A stretch of DNA of 64,000 nucleotides from Devosia faecipullorum (GCF_015158295.1 NZ_JACDXV010000002.1:537001-601000); one strand, 5' to 3'. Shown: positions 35,025-45,366, numbered from the stretch's first letter. Notes: generated from the sequence alone by a model not told the origin. Program-made: numbers and translations.

Positions 35025-35792
35025 CTAATTGATGGTGAAGGCGCGGAAATCGGGCTCGGGGCCGACGATCATGTGGCAATTTTCCGGCACCGTGAGCCAG
35101 TCCTCGCCCGAGGCGCTGAACGGCTCGGACGCTACGGCAATGCCCGCTTCGAGGCGCCGCCAATAGAGCGAGGGCGGCTTGCCGTCACTGGCCCAGCGAA
35201 AGGCATGCAGTTTTTCACCGTCCGACAGGATGGCGGTGAAGCGCAAAGGCTCGGCAATGCCTTTTTCGGTCTGGATGCGGCAGCAGGTGCCCAGAATTCC
35301 GGCGAGCGCCCCGGCGGGGTCGGCTTCGAGATTGTGGCCGGCAGCGGCGAGGAAAATGGCTTCGCTGTCGCTATTGCCGCGCCGATAGGGATAGAGCCGG
35401 TCGGAAATCAGCGCTTCCACCGCCCGGCGGATGTCGGGATAGCCGCCGATCTGGCCATTATGCATGAACAGATGCCGCCCGGCGGCAAAGGGATGGCAAT
35501 TAGCCACCGAGACCTCGCCCGAAGTGGCCGAGCGCACATGTGCCAGAAACAGGCCCGCCTCGACCTGATGACAGAGCGAGGCGAGATTGGCGTCGGACCA
35601 TGCCGGCAGGGTACCGCGATAAAGGCCGGGCTCGGGCCGGGCGCCATACCAGCCGATGCCGCAACCGTCGCCATTGACGACGGTCTTGGCCTGGCGCGCC
35701 GAATGCGACTGGCTGACCAGGGAGGCTTGCGGCTCGATCAGCAAGGTATCAAGAAAGATCGGCCGGCCGGAATAGGCGAGGAAGCGGCACAT
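35025..35792 (-). CDS. Class II glutamine amidotransferase, YafJ-like
   Basis: The 255-residue protein begins MCRFLAYSGRPIFLDTLLIE. The N-terminal Cys2, exposed after Met removal, is the expected nucleophile of an Ntn-type glutaminase. Further family motifs are GDGCGIGWYG, HVRSATSGEVSVANCHPFA and FMHNGQIGGY. It is a stand-alone GATase domain like YafJ or EgtC and would hydrolyse glutamine or a gamma-glutamyl amide. Its start lies one base after the stop of the racemase gene, so the two are one operon. An in-frame start at 36161 would overlap the racemase and is rejected. Confidence 0.9.
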   Translation of the reverse strand: MCRFLAYSGRPIFLDTLLIEPQASLVSQSHSARQAKTVVNGDGCGIGWYGARPEPGLYRGTLPAWSDANLASLCHQVEAGLFLAHVRSATSGEVSVANCHPFAAGRHLFMHNGQIGGYPDIRRAVEALISDRLYPYRRGNSDSEAIFLAAAGHNLEADPAGALAGILGTCCRIQTEKGIAEPLRFTAILSDGEKLHAFRWASDGKPPSLYWRRLEAGIAVASEPFSASGEDWLTVPENCHMIVGPEPDFRAFTIN

Positions 35793-35793
35793 C

Positions 35794-36504
35794 TCAGGCG
35801 GCTTGCCCCAATGTTCCCTCCAGAGCGAAACGCAGCGCCGCATCGGCATGGATGGTGGTGGAATCATAGCCCGGCAGGGCCAGGGTGGTGGGGTCGAGCA
35901 GCAGCGAAATCTCGGTGCAGCCGAGAATGACCGAGTCGGCCCCCTCGGCACGGGCGGTTTCGATGATGGAGAGATAGGCGTCGCGGGCGCCGTCGCGGAT
36001 CTGTCCCTTGCAGAGTTCATCGAAGATGACGTCATGCACGACCTGCCGCTCCGCCGTTGCGGGCACGATGACATCGAGGCCGAGCGACCGCATCCGGTCG
36101 GTATAAAAACCATGTTCCATCGTATAGCGCGTGGCCAGCAATAGTGGCCGCTTGCGGCCATCCTGCTGCAGGGCCTTGGCGGTTTCGGTGATGATGTCGA
36201 TCAGCGGCACGCCCGCCATTCTGGCGACCGGATCGGCGACCAGATGCATGGTATTGGTGCAGATCAGCACGCAATCGGCCCCGGCCTTGGCTAGATCGGC
36301 GGCGGCATTGCCGAGCAGCATTCCCGCCTCGTCCCAGCGGTCCGCCTTCTGCAATTCGACCACGCGGGTGAAATCGAGGGAGCGCATGACGATCTCGGCG
36401 GAATGCAGGCCGCCGCGCTGGTCGCGGACCTGCTCGTTGAGGCGCCGGTAATAGGTCACCGTAGATTCCCAGCTCATGCCGCCAATCAGGCCGATGGTCT
36501 TCAT
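35794..36504 (-). CDS. Aspartate/glutamate racemase family protein
   Basis: The 236-residue protein begins [20 protein letters not shown], the signature of the YgeA/aspartate racemase group. Its two catalytic cysteines are in [12 protein letters not shown] and [15 protein letters not shown] is not needed by this family; it should interconvert D- and L-aspartate, glutamate or a related amino acid. It is divergent from an Lrp-type regulator and followed after one base by a class II amidotransferase. This pairing suggests handling of glutamine- or glutamyl-derived amino acids; the precise substrate is unknown. Confidence 0.92.
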   Translation of the reverse strand: MKTIGLIGGMSWESTVTYYRRLNEQVRDQRGGLHSAEIVMRSLDFTRVVELQKADRWDEAGMLLGNAAADLAKAGADCVLICTNTMHLVADPVARMAGVPLIDIITETAKALQQDGRKRPLLLATRYTMEHGFYTDRMRSLGLDVIVPATAERQVVHDVIFDELCKGQIRDGARDAYLSIIETARAEGADSVILGCTEISLLLDPTTLALPGYDSTTIHADAALRFALEGTLGQAA

Positions 36505-36598
36505 ATTCCTGTTTCTCCTTGCTGGCTGCGATTGTGACGCAAGGCGCGGGCAATTGGCGCGCGGAAAGGGGTGGATTGCGGCGCGATCTTGCTTCAGA

Positions 36599-36636
36599 AT
36601 TGCAGGTATATTTTAAAGTGCGCCTAAAAAATGCAA
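36599..36636. promoter_or_regulatory. Candidate Lrp-type operator
   Basis: An AT-rich stretch flanked by TTGCA (36599 side) and TGCAA (36632-36636) in the 149-base divergent spacer. Lrp/AsnC proteins often bind AT-rich DNA with such outer dyads. The sequence is much more AT-rich than its surroundings. Confidence 0.35.
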
Positions 36637-36653
36637 GGAAGCTGGAGCAGTCG

Positions 36654-37115
36654 ATGCTGGATGAGCGTGATCGGAAATTGTTGAGCCTGTTGCAGTCGGA
36701 TGCGGACAGGCCGGTGAACGAGATTGCCGATCTGGTGGCGTTGTCGGCCTCGGCCTGTTCGCGGCGGATCGCCAGATTGCGGGAGGAGGGCTATATCGCC
36801 CGGACCACGATCGAACTCGACCGCCGCAGGATCGGCCTGCCTACCACGGTTTTCGTCATCGTGCGCACCGGCAGCCATGAGGCGGGCTGGCTGGACAAGT
36901 TCCATGCGGCGGTGGCGACCATTCCTGAAATCGTCGAAGTGCACCGGCTGACCGGCAATTTCGACTATATCCTCAAAATGGTGCTGCCCAATGTGGAGCA
37001 TTACGACGTGGTCTATCGCCAGCTCGTCGGGCGGATCGAGCTGTTCGACATGTCCGCCTATATCTCGATGGAGACGGTGAAGGCGGCGCGGGAATTGCCG
37101 ACCCATTATGCGTGA
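36654..37115 (+). CDS. Lrp/AsnC family transcriptional regulator
   Basis: The 153-residue protein has an N-terminal helix-turn-helix ([40 protein letters not shown]). A RAM ligand-binding domain follows ([40 protein letters not shown]). The ATG at 36654 has GGAG seven bases upstream. It is divergent from the racemase-amidotransferase operon and is its most likely regulator, responding to an amino acid. A family-A repeat follows its stop. Confidence 0.93.
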   Translation: MLDERDRKLLSLLQSDADRPVNEIADLVALSASACSRRIARLREEGYIARTTIELDRRRIGLPTTVFVIVRTGSHEAGWLDKFHAAVATIPEIVEVHRLTGNFDYILKMVLPNVEHYDVVYRQLVGRIELFDMSAYISMETVKAARELPTHYA

Positions 37116-37122
37116 GGGCTGG

Positions 37123-37145
37123 ATTGCCCGGCCAAGCCGGGCAAT
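37123..37145. repeat. Palindromic repeat, family A
   Basis: ATTGCCCGG-CCAAG-CCGGGCAAT, perfect 9-bp stem, preceded by GG and followed by GACGA, between the converging lrp-like and dxs genes. It is the reverse orientation of the copy at 10001. Confidence 0.8.
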
Positions 37146-37170
37146 GACGAAAAATGGATAGAATGGAGCC

Positions 37171-39114
37171 TCAGACCTTGGCCAGGGCCGCGTTCATGGC
37201 TGCCTGGTCATAACCCAGGGTGGCGAGCGTCGTCCGGACGATGCCGGCGCGGTCGAGCCCGGCCTGGGCATACATGTCGGCCTGGGTGGAATGCTCGACA
37301 AAGCTGTCGGGGATCATCAGCGGGCGGAAGCGCAGCTTGCCGTCGAGCAGGCCATTGGCTGCGAGGAAGGTCGCCACATGGCTGCCGAAGCCGCCAAGCC
37401 CGCCTTCCTCGGTGGTGATCATCACGTCATGGCTCTGGGCCAATCGGGCGAGCAATTCCTCGTCCAGAGGCTTGAGGAAGCGGGCATCGACGACGGTGGG
37501 ATTGAGCCCGAGCGCCGCCAGCCGGTCGGCGGCGGCCAGCACTTCGCCCAGCCGCGTGCCATAGGACACGAGCGCAATGGTCGAGCCCTGCCGCAGGATG
37601 CGGCCCTTGCCGATAGGCAGGATTTCGCCGCGCGCCGGCATATCGACGCCCATGCCGTCGCCGCGCGGATAGCGGAAGGAGATGGGGCCGGCATCATAGG
37701 CGGCGGCGGTGGCCACCATATGGCGCAATTCGGCCTCGTCGGCGGCGGCCATCTGCACGATGCCGGGAATGGCGCCGAGATAGGCATTGTCGTAATTGCC
37801 GGCATGGGTGGGGCCATCGGCCCCGACATAGCCGGCGCGGTCGATGGCGAAGCGCACCGGCAGGCCCTGAATGGCCACGTCGTGCACGACCTGATCATAG
37901 CCGCGCTGCAAGAAGGTGGAATAGATGGCGCAGAACGGCTTCATGCCCTCGCTTGCCATGCCGGCGGCGAAGGTGACGGCGTGCTGTTCGGCAATGCCCA
38001 CATCATAGATGCGGCTGGGGAACAATTCGGCAAATTTGTCGAGCCCGGTGCCCGAGGGCATGGCGGCGGTGATGGCGACGACGCGCGGATCGGCCTCGGC
38101 CTCCTGAATGAGCGAGGATGCGAACACCGCAGTATAGGACGGGGCGTTGGACGGCGCTTTGGTCTGCGCGCCGGTGACGACGTTGAACTTGTTGACGCCG
38201 TGATATTTGTCGGCGGAATTTTCCGCCGGGGCATAGCCCTTGCCCTTCTTGGTCACGGCATGGACGAGGATGGGGCCGGTGCCGAAATCACGGACATTTT
38301 CGAGTATGGAAATCAGGTCTTCGAGATTATGCCCGTCGATGGGACCGACATAATAAAAGCCCAGCTCTTCGAACAGGGTGCCGCCGGTGAAGAAAGAGCG
38401 GGCGAATTCCTCGGTCTTGCGCGCCGGCTCGTGCAGGAAAGGCGGCAGCTTGTGCACGATGGTCTTGGCCGCCTCGCGGGTGCCGCGATAGGCGGGGCTG
38501 GAGACCAATTGCGCCAGATAGGTGCGCAATGCGCCGGTGGGCGGGGCGATCGACATGTCATTGTCGTTGAGGATGACGATCAGCCGCGCATCCATGGCCC
38601 CGGCATTGTTCATCGCCTCATAGGCCATGCCCGCCGACATGGCGCCATCGCCGATCACGGCAATGACATTGCGCGGATTATCCAGGTGCTGGCTGGCAAC
38701 GGCCATGCCCAGTCCGGCTGAAATCGAGGTCGAGGAATGACCGGCCCCGAAGGGGTCGTGCTCGCTCTCGGCCCGGCGGGTGAAGCCGGATAGCCCGTCC
38801 TTCTGGCGCAGGGTGCGGATGCGGTCGCGCCGCCCGGTCAGGATCTTGTGCGGATAGGCCTGGTGGCCGACATCCCAGATGATCCGGTCATGGGGGGTAT
38901 CGAACACCGCATGCAGCGCCACGGTCAGCTCGACCACGCCCAGGCCCGCGCCCAGATGTCCACCCGTGACCGAAACGGCATCGATCATTTCGGTGCGCAA
39001 TTCGTCGGCGAGCTGGCGCATTTCGGTGCGCGGCAAAGCGCGCAGATCGGCGGGGTCACGGATCGTGTCGAGCAGCGGGGTCTGGGGTCTTTCGGCCAAG
39101 TCGGCCCTCGTCAT
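37171..39114 (-). CDS. dxs: 1-deoxy-D-xylulose-5-phosphate synthase
   Basis: The 647-residue thiamine-diphosphate enzyme has the opening block [34 protein letters not shown], the ThDP motif [20 protein letters not shown] and the transketolase-like [16 protein letters not shown] and PTHAG motifs. It condenses pyruvate and glyceraldehyde-3-phosphate, the first step of the MEP isoprenoid pathway. The start at 39114 yields [18 protein letters not shown]; an upstream frame from 39336 adds 74 residues without family likeness. Length is typical (about 640). Confidence 0.96.
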   Translation of the reverse strand: MTRADLAERPQTPLLDTIRDPADLRALPRTEMRQLADELRTEMIDAVSVTGGHLGAGLGVVELTVALHAVFDTPHDRIIWDVGHQAYPHKILTGRRDRIRTLRQKDGLSGFTRRAESEHDPFGAGHSSTSISAGLGMAVASQHLDNPRNVIAVIGDGAMSAGMAYEAMNNAGAMDARLIVILNDNDMSIAPPTGALRTYLAQLVSSPAYRGTREAAKTIVHKLPPFLHEPARKTEEFARSFFTGGTLFEELGFYYVGPIDGHNLEDLISILENVRDFGTGPILVHAVTKKGKGYAPAENSADKYHGVNKFNVVTGAQTKAPSNAPSYTAVFASSLIQEAEADPRVVAITAAMPSGTGLDKFAELFPSRIYDVGIAEQHAVTFAAGMASEGMKPFCAIYSTFLQRGYDQVVHDVAIQGLPVRFAIDRAGYVGADGPTHAGNYDNAYLGAIPGIVQMAAADEAELRHMVATAAAYDAGPISFRYPRGDGMGVDMPARGEILPIGKGRILRQGSTIALVSYGTRLGEVLAAADRLAALGLNPTVVDARFLKPLDEELLARLAQSHDVMITTEEGGLGGFGSHVATFLAANGLLDGKLRFRPLMIPDSFVEHSTQADMYAQAGLDRAGIVRTTLATLGYDQAAMNAALAKV

Positions 39115-39256
39115 GAAAGGGTCTTTTGCCCTGTTTAGGCTTCGGGTTCCGGCTTGGCAATGGTGCGGAGCCGGAGCGGGCTTTTCAAGCGCCGCATTCC
39201 GGCTTTTGCAGGGCAAGGCGGCAAGGACGGCGGCGCCGTCCCGCCGGATCGCTGAC

Positions 39257-40897
39257 CTAATTGACGATATTGGCCAATTGGAAGGGCGAACGCATCTGGC
39301 CGGGCCCCTGATTGCCCGTACCCTTGACCAGCACATGGCGGCCCATTTCCGGGGTCGGGTCGAAATCGGCCTCGTCGTGGTCGAAGATCACCGCGAAATG
39401 GCTTGAATTCATCGTCGCCGGGGCGATGAAGATGTCTGCCACATGGTCGAGGTCGGGCGCGATCAGGTCGGGCTTGCGCATCTCGATGCCGGCATTGCTA
39501 CGGGCGACGTGCTGCGCCAGGGCATTGGCCAGCATGTCCGGTTGTGCCGTGCCGGTGGCGCCAAAAGTCTGGTCGAAGAGGCCAGCCATGGGGTCGGTGG
39601 TGCCGCCGAGCGGGGCCGAGCGCAGGCCGGTGGCGGCGGCGATCGGGGTGGGCAGGCCCGGCAGGCGCAGCGCCACATTGGTCGAACCGGTGATCAGCGC
39701 TTCGATGGCGTTCTGTCCGCCGGCTTCGGGCGCGGCGGCGGGCGCATAGGCGGTCAGCATCTCGGCGGGCGGCTCGGTCATGATGACGCGCGGCGTCGGC
39801 ATGACCGGCGAGAGGGCGGCAATGGCTGTCACCGCATCGCCGGCGGGCTGGGCGGTGGCGCGGTTCTGGCGCAGATCGTCGGGCATGGCGACCGGCAGGG
39901 CCAGGCTTGCCACCTGCACCCGGCCGAGCTCCTCGGGGGTCAGCGGCGCGCTGCCTGTTGTGCCGAAGGGCAGGGCAGGTTCGGCCGGCGCCATCGGGGC
40001 GGCGCTGGCCATTGCCGGGGCAGCGCCCAGATCGGCGGGGCGCGATGTGGGCATGGCGGGGGCGACGCGCACGGCCTGTTGCGGCGCGAGCGATGCGGTC
40101 TGCACCTGCGGGGCTGGTGCGGGTGTTGCGGCGGCGGCAGGCTGGCCATTGTCATTGCCGCCGAACAGCACGTCCATCAGCGTGCGGCCGGAGCCGCCGG
40201 AACTGGCGACCTGGGTGCCCGAGGCGCTGGAGCCGTTGCAGGGAAAAGCGTGGCAGCGTTTCCATTCGGCCATGGCGATCTGATAGCCCTCCTGCGACAG
40301 CGGCTTGCCGTCGGTGGGGACATGCATAGTCTTGCCGTCGGGGAAAAGCTCGGCAAGCTGGGTGCGGGTCATGCGCGGCCAGGCGCGCACCGAGCCGGTG
40401 TCCAGATGCACGAAGGGGCTGCCGGACGTCGGATAATAGCCGACGCCGCCGACCTGCTTTTTCATGGCCACGGCGCGCAGGCGGTTCAGCGGCACGCCCG
40501 GAATGAAGAAATCCATCGCGGTGCCGCGCATATGCTGGGAATCGTCGGCCACGCCGGAGGATGTCTTGGCCAGCATGGCATTGGTCTGGGGCGAGCGATA
40601 GGCGGAGACGACATGGATCGGCTGGCTGCCGCCGACTTCCTGATAGACTTCCCAGACCAGATCGAACAGGCGCGGGTCCATATTGGCCGGCTCGTTGCGG
40701 CGCCAGTCGCGCAGGAAGACATTGAGTTCGCGCAGCCCGGACTGGACATATTGCCCATTGCGCTTGAAGACGATGCGCGCCGTTTCCTTGGTGTGGGTAT
40801 AATAGACATAGAGCGCGCGCTCATTGGCGGAGGCCGCCGGCAGCGCCGCGAAAAACAGTGCGAACAAGGACAGAAGCGCCGCCGCAAGCAGACGCAT
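39257..40897 (-). CDS. DUF882/peptidase M15-like envelope protein
   Basis: The 546-residue protein has a signal peptide ([20 protein letters not shown], cleavage after ASA near residue 24) and a DUF882 domain (about 25-185) related to zinc D-Ala-D-Ala peptidases. Likely ligands are His and Asp in [12 protein letters not shown] and His in [12 protein letters not shown]. The long C-terminal part (about 215-546) is Ala/Pro/Val-rich low-complexity sequence with short hydrophobic patches and no recognised fold. It probably acts on peptidoglycan in the periplasm. The neighbouring L,D-transpeptidase gene on the same strand fits this. The start at 40897 fits the signal peptide. Confidence 0.87.
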   Translation of the reverse strand: MRLLAAALLSLFALFFAALPAASANERALYVYYTHTKETARIVFKRNGQYVQSGLRELNVFLRDWRRNEPANMDPRLFDLVWEVYQEVGGSQPIHVVSAYRSPQTNAMLAKTSSGVADDSQHMRGTAMDFFIPGVPLNRLRAVAMKKQVGGVGYYPTSGSPFVHLDTGSVRAWPRMTRTQLAELFPDGKTMHVPTDGKPLSQEGYQIAMAEWKRCHAFPCNGSSASGTQVASSGGSGRTLMDVLFGGNDNGQPAAAATPAPAPQVQTASLAPQQAVRVAPAMPTSRPADLGAAPAMASAAPMAPAEPALPFGTTGSAPLTPEELGRVQVASLALPVAMPDDLRQNRATAQPAGDAVTAIAALSPVMPTPRVIMTEPPAEMLTAYAPAAAPEAGGQNAIEALITGSTNVALRLPGLPTPIAAATGLRSAPLGGTTDPMAGLFDQTFGATGTAQPDMLANALAQHVARSNAGIEMRKPDLIAPDLDHVADIFIAPATMNSSHFAVIFDHDEADFDPTPEMGRHVLVKGTGNQGPGQMRSPFQLANIVN

Positions 40898-40972
40898 CGT
40901 GTTCCGCGGAATAAAAATAGTCGAGACCGTCACGCCAAACTCTGCCCGGTTCACTGCACAATATGGTCGGAC

Positions 40973-41009
40973 GTTAGCGTCAAATTCGATCGATTGTCTT
41001 AACGCTAAC
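40973..41009. promoter_or_regulatory. Inverted repeat upstream of the DUF882 gene
   Basis: GTTAGCGT (40973-40980) and ACGCTAAC (41002-41009) form a perfect 8-bp dyad with a 21-base centre that contains the palindrome ATCGAT. It lies 76 bases upstream of the DUF882 start and looks like an operator. ACGTTAGCGTCAA at its left end also occurs in fad site 1. Confidence 0.4.
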
Positions 41010-41107
41010 CAGATGTGAACAGGATGCCCCGCCCTCACAGTCTCGTTATTTAAGCACAAAAACAGGCGCAACCAAGGCGAAAGTGTGAAGGAGGCGTTAA
41101 CGCGCCA

Positions 41108-42814
41108 TCACGGAGAAAGCTCGACCGGCGCCGGATCGGCATCGGCGAGGATGGCGGGCGCCGCCTTTTGCGGGGCAAGGCCCATGGCCGCGATCAGCTT
41201 TTCATTGTGCCCATAGACGTCGCCGAAATTGCGGATTGTGCCATCGGCATCGACGCGCAGGGTGAAATAGGTCAGGTGCACCGGAATCTGGGTCTGTGGG
41301 TTCACCCATTTCTCGGACGGACCGAACATGGCTTCGAGCGAGGCGCGCGAAATATTGGGCTCATTGGCCATCAGCGCATCGGCAAATTCCATCGGGTTCT
41401 GCACGCGGATGCAGCCATGGCTGAAGGCCCGGAAAGAACGGGAGAACAGCGCCTTGGAGGGTGTGTCGTGCAGATAGACGTCATGCTTGTTGGGGAAAAG
41501 GAATTTCACCTGTCCCAGCGCATTGCCCGGACCGGGGCGCTGGCGCACCCGGAAGGGGAAATTGCTGGTCGAGACCTGGCTCCAGTCCACCTGCCAGGGG
41601 CTGACGGCACTGCCGTTATAGAGCAGGTCCATGTTCTGGCTGTCGATATAGCCCGGATTGCGCAGCACGGCCGGCGCAATCTCGCCGCGAATGATCGAGG
41701 AGGGGACGTTCCAATAGGGATTGACCACGATATGGCGGATATTGTCCGAGAAGATCGGGGTCTGGTTCTTGGTCGTGCCGACGACCACGCGGGTGGTATA
41801 TTCCTCCTGCCCGGCCCGGTTGATGGCGAGGCGGAATTCGGGAATGTTGACGAAGACGTTGAAATTGCCCAGGTCCGAGGGCATCCAGCGCCAGCGTTCC
41901 ATATTGGCGATGATGTCTTCGCGGCGGGTGGCGACGCCGCCATTGAAGGCGGCGATGGTGGCCGCCCCGATAATGCCGTCGACCTCGAGCCCTTCGCTCT
42001 GCTGGAACGCCTTGACGGCGCTGACCGTCGTCGCGTCGTAGCTGGTGGAGGCGGAAGCGCGCAGGTCGAGCCGGGCGCGGATGGCGGGCAGGCGCGCATC
42101 GCTATTGCCGGGCCGCAATACCGGGCCGTCGGCAATGGGCGTCGGCCGCTCGGCCTTGCTGGTTTCGAACGTCGCGAGGGAGGCCCGCAGCGCCAGGAAT
42201 TCGGGGTGGCGCGGCTCGAGTTCTCCCAGGATCGCGGCGGGGTCATTGCTGGCGGCGAGCCGTTCGAGCAGGGCCGCCTCGTTGATCGGCTTGGCCTTGA
42301 TGTCGAAATTCTCGGTGATCGATTGCGGGCGGATGCGGCCATTGTGGATATGGTTGGCATAGCGCATCACCGCCGCCGAAAAGGCGGTTTCGAGGCCCGC
42401 CATGGCCATGCCATTGTCGGGCATGGTCTGGAGGTCGATGGCGGGGGTCAGATAGTCCTCGGGCCGCAGGCCCTCGCTGGCGGCGTCGCGGAAGAGAGCG
42501 ATGATCTTGTCGGCGGCAGGGGAGAAGCCGACCTTGCCCGAGCCATCCTCGGTCAGCCAGATCGGCTCGAAATAGCGCTCGCCATAGAGAAAATAGAGGC
42601 GCTGGGCGTCGTCATGCGCGGCGGTGCCGGCGCGGGCGCCGTAATAGGCGGCGGAGAGGCCGTCCTTGATGATGCGGGCGATGGCGCTTTGCGGCGGGGC
42701 GATGACGACGCGGCTGGCTTCCAGGTTCGCGACGGCCTGCTGGGCCATTGCCGGTTGCGCCAGGGCGGCGGCCAGAAGCGCGACCACGCCGACACCGACC
42801 ACAAACTTGCTCAT
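41108..42814 (-). CDS. L,D-transpeptidase, YcbB-like
   Basis: The 568-residue protein has a signal peptide (MSKFVVGVGVVALLAAALAQ, cleavage near AMA-QQ). An N-terminal scaffold domain is followed by a peptidoglycan-binding helix block (YDATTVSAVKAFQQSEGLEV) and a YkuD catalytic domain with NKHDVYLHDTPSK and the active site S-H-G-C468-I-R-V. It makes 3-3 crosslinks in peptidoglycan or attaches proteins to it. Order and length match YcbB (LdtD, 615). It lies upstream of the DUF882 gene on the same strand with a 210-base spacer, so co-transcription is possible but the downstream gene may have its own promoter. Confidence 0.93.
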   Translation of the reverse strand: MSKFVVGVGVVALLAAALAQPAMAQQAVANLEASRVVIAPPQSAIARIIKDGLSAAYYGARAGTAAHDDAQRLYFLYGERYFEPIWLTEDGSGKVGFSPAADKIIALFRDAASEGLRPEDYLTPAIDLQTMPDNGMAMAGLETAFSAAVMRYANHIHNGRIRPQSITENFDIKAKPINEAALLERLAASNDPAAILGELEPRHPEFLALRASLATFETSKAERPTPIADGPVLRPGNSDARLPAIRARLDLRASASTSYDATTVSAVKAFQQSEGLEVDGIIGAATIAAFNGGVATRREDIIANMERWRWMPSDLGNFNVFVNIPEFRLAINRAGQEEYTTRVVVGTTKNQTPIFSDNIRHIVVNPYWNVPSSIIRGEIAPAVLRNPGYIDSQNMDLLYNGSAVSPWQVDWSQVSTSNFPFRVRQRPGPGNALGQVKFLFPNKHDVYLHDTPSKALFSRSFRAFSHGCIRVQNPMEFADALMANEPNISRASLEAMFGPSEKWVNPQTQIPVHLTYFTLRVDADGTIRNFGDVYGHNEKLIAAMGLAPQKAAPAILADADPAPVELSP

Positions 42815-42981
42815 ACCCGCTCCTCGCCATCGATGGACATGGCAAGGCGGACAAGCCGTTTCCGGCCCGTCTCAGGCCACGCCGCATGGATTGTCAATAA
42901 ACTGCAAACCTTAACGGGAGCAATCGCTCGCAGCTTTGTGAAAAGAGAATGTGGCGCGGCTGCAACGCCGCGCCGGAGGCG

Positions 42982-43650
42982 TCAGAACTTGTAATTGACG
43001 CCGGCGCGGATCACGCCGAAACGCTGGCCGATATCGCGGCCGCCGCCGGGCAGCAGATTGTAGGTCTGGGTGCCCAGATCGACATAGAGATATTCGGCCT
43101 TGAGCGAGAGATTGCTGGTGGCCTGGGCCTCGAGGCCGACGCCGACCGTCCAGCCGAAATGGTTGGCCGTCTGGCTGGTGGAAACGCCGGTATCGACGAT
43201 GGCCGAGCCCCGGCCATAGGCCACGCCGACCGTGCCATAGGGCATGACCTGGCCGATGGGAACGCCGGCGCGGGCGCGCAGGGTGCCGAACAGGTCGGTG
43301 CGGGTGGTGAAAGCGCCGCCGAGGCCGGGTTCGTTATGGCCGATATTGGCCCATTGCAGGTCGGCTTCGCCGCCCAGCACGAAGCCGCCCATATCCATGT
43401 TGTAGCCAGCCTGCGCGCCCAGGGTCCAGCCATTGGAATTGTTGTCGACGGCCGCGATGGCCGGCCGGACGCTGGACGTGCCCCAGCCATGGCCGCCCGA
43501 GATACCGGCGTAAAAGCCGGTCCATTGGCTGGCGCTGACGGGCGAATAAAGGTTGGACGAAGTGCCGCCGCCATTCCAGCCGAGATCGGCGGCCTGGGCG
43601 GTGGCGGTGAGGGCTATGGCGGCTAGGAGCGCAATGCCGGAGCGGTTCAT
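42982..43650 (-). CDS. Outer-membrane beta-barrel protein, Omp25/31-like
   Basis: The 222-residue protein has a signal peptide (RSGIALLAAIALTATAQA, cleavage near residue 20). The mature part begins ADLGWNGG and has the typical WTGFYAGISGGHGWG motif and alternating beta strands. It ends in the outer-membrane insertion signature GVIRAGVNYKF with terminal Phe. It resembles the small porin-like Omp25/Omp31/lipid-A-anchored proteins of Rhizobiales, an eight-stranded barrel. The ATG at 43650 fits the signal peptide; upstream codons to 43680 do not add to it. It is a single gene. Confidence 0.9.
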   Translation of the reverse strand: MNRSGIALLAAIALTATAQAADLGWNGGGTSSNLYSPVSASQWTGFYAGISGGHGWGTSSVRPAIAAVDNNSNGWTLGAQAGYNMDMGGFVLGGEADLQWANIGHNEPGLGGAFTTRTDLFGTLRARAGVPIGQVMPYGTVGVAYGRGSAIVDTGVSTSQTANHFGWTVGVGLEAQATSNLSLKAEYLYVDLGTQTYNLLPGGGRDIGQRFGVIRAGVNYKF

Positions 43651-43752
43651 GATGGCCTCGCGGTTAATGTCGAGGCACAAAATCGACCTAATCCGTTAAG
43701 GCGATGGTAAGGAACAGGGTTAACGCACACATTCCCCGGTCACATTTTCCCG

Positions 43753-45237
43753 TCACGCCGCGTCGCTGATCAAACCCTCGGCCAGGCCATATTCATGCAG
43801 CTTGCGGTAAAGCGTCGAGCGGCCGATGCCCAGCGCCCTTGCCACCCGCGACATGCGCCCGCCGTGATGGTCGATGGCAAAGACGATGGCGGCGCGCTCG
43901 ATCTGGGCCAGAGCATGCAATTCGCCGGTTTCGCTGACGAAGCGGTCCGGGGCGGGAGGGAGAACCGGATCGAGCCGGGTGCGCGCCGGCGCGGTGTCGA
44001 TATGAACCGGAGCGGCGGGCATTTCCGCCTGTGCGATGGCGCGCAGGACTTCCTCGCGGCCTTCCGCTTGCGCCACGATCTGGGGAAAGTCCTGGGTTTC
44101 CAGGAAGGCGCCGTCGGTCAGCACGATGGCGCGATAGACCGTGTTTTCGAGCTGGCGGACATTGCCGGGCCAGTCATAGGCTGCGAGCAGGTCCATGGCT
44201 GCGGGCGAGATGCCCAGGACGCGCTTGCCGGCCTCGGCGGCAAAGCGGGCGATGAAATGGGCGATGAGATTGGCCAGGTCTTCCCGTCGCTCGCGCAAGG
44301 GCGGCATATAGATGGGAAAGACATTGAGGCGGTAGTAGAGATCTTCACGGAACTCGCCGGATTTGGCGAGGTTGAGCAGCCGCCGATTGGTGGCCGAAAT
44401 CACCCGCACATTGACCTTTTCCGGACGGGTCGCGCCCAGCGGCTCGATTTCCCCCTCCTGGAGCACGCGCAATAGCTTGACCTGGGTATCGAGCGGCAAT
44501 TCGCCCACTTCATCAAGAAAGATGGTGCCGTTATGGGCCTCGGCGAATTTGCCGGCCTGATCGGCATGGGCGCCGGTAAAGGCGCCCTTGCGGTGGCCGA
44601 ACAGCACCGATTCCACCAGATTGGGCGGGATGGCGCCGCAATTGACCACGATGAAGGGCTTGCCGGCGCGCTCGCCGGTGCCCTGGATGATGCGAGCGAC
44701 CAATTCCTTGCCGGTGCCGGTTTCGCCCTCGATCAGCACCGGAATGGTGCTTTTGGCCGCCTTGGCTGACAGCGCCAGCACCCGTGCCATGGCGGGAGCC
44801 GAGGCGATCATGTCCGAGCGGGTGAAGGCGCCGGATTTGCGGGCATGCTCGGCGCGGATGGCCTGTTCAAGCGTCTCGAGCTTCATGGCGTTGCGCAGCG
44901 AGATGATCAGCCGTTCGGGCGAGACGGGCTTGACGAAATAATCGGCCGCGCCCTGGCGCATGGCCGAGATGACGGTTTCGAGCGAGGCATTGGCGGTCTG
45001 CACGATGACCGGCGTGGTCAGCCCCTCGCGGCGCATCACCTCGAGCACGCCCATGCCGTCCAGATCGGGCATGACCAGATCGAGGATCATGGCGCCCACC
45101 TTACGGTCGTCGCGCAGGATGGCGAGCGCCTGCTCGCCGCCGGTGGCGGTAATGGGCTTGAAACCGGCGCGATTGGCGATTTCGGCGGTCAGCCGCAATT
45201 GCACCGGATCGTCATCCACTACCAGAACGCGCGTCAT
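43753..45237 (-). CDS. Sigma-54-dependent response regulator (NtrC family)
   Basis: The 494-residue protein has a receiver domain (acid pocket Asp8-10, phosphoacceptor Asp53 in ILDLVMP, switch Lys in YFVKP). An AAA+ domain follows with Walker A GETGTGKE, the sigma-54 contact loop GAFTGA, Walker B IFLDEVGELP and the R-finger region YYRLNVFPI. It ends in a Fis-type helix-turn-helix (MSRVARALGIGRSTLYRKLH). Phosphorylation should trigger ring assembly and activation of RpoN-dependent promoters. No partner histidine kinase is adjacent, so the signal is unknown. It stands alone between the porin and a DUF465 gene. Confidence 0.95.
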   Translation of the reverse strand: MTRVLVVDDDPVQLRLTAEIANRAGFKPITATGGEQALAILRDDRKVGAMILDLVMPDLDGMGVLEVMRREGLTTPVIVQTANASLETVISAMRQGAADYFVKPVSPERLIISLRNAMKLETLEQAIRAEHARKSGAFTRSDMIASAPAMARVLALSAKAAKSTIPVLIEGETGTGKELVARIIQGTGERAGKPFIVVNCGAIPPNLVESVLFGHRKGAFTGAHADQAGKFAEAHNGTIFLDEVGELPLDTQVKLLRVLQEGEIEPLGATRPEKVNVRVISATNRRLLNLAKSGEFREDLYYRLNVFPIYMPPLRERREDLANLIAHFIARFAAEAGKRVLGISPAAMDLLAAYDWPGNVRQLENTVYRAIVLTDGAFLETQDFPQIVAQAEGREEVLRAIAQAEMPAAPVHIDTAPARTRLDPVLPPAPDRFVSETGELHALAQIERAAIVFAIDHHGGRMSRVARALGIGRSTLYRKLHEYGLAEGLISDAA

Positions 45238-45366
45238 AGATACCCCAGGTCTGTGTCGTCATGGCACGAATCGAGCTGTGCCGTTTTGGGATGACGATGC
45301 CGGGGGGGACTTAAGAGGGTGTTAATCCTGATGAATTTTGCGGCTGCGTTGTGGTGCCGATAGACA

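Noticed and set aside
43696..43710. TTAA-N7-GTAA upstream of the porin gene, resembling a CtrA site
   Set aside because: One half-site differs from TTAA-N7-TTAA and there is no second site or cell-cycle gene nearby. It is too weak to report as a feature.
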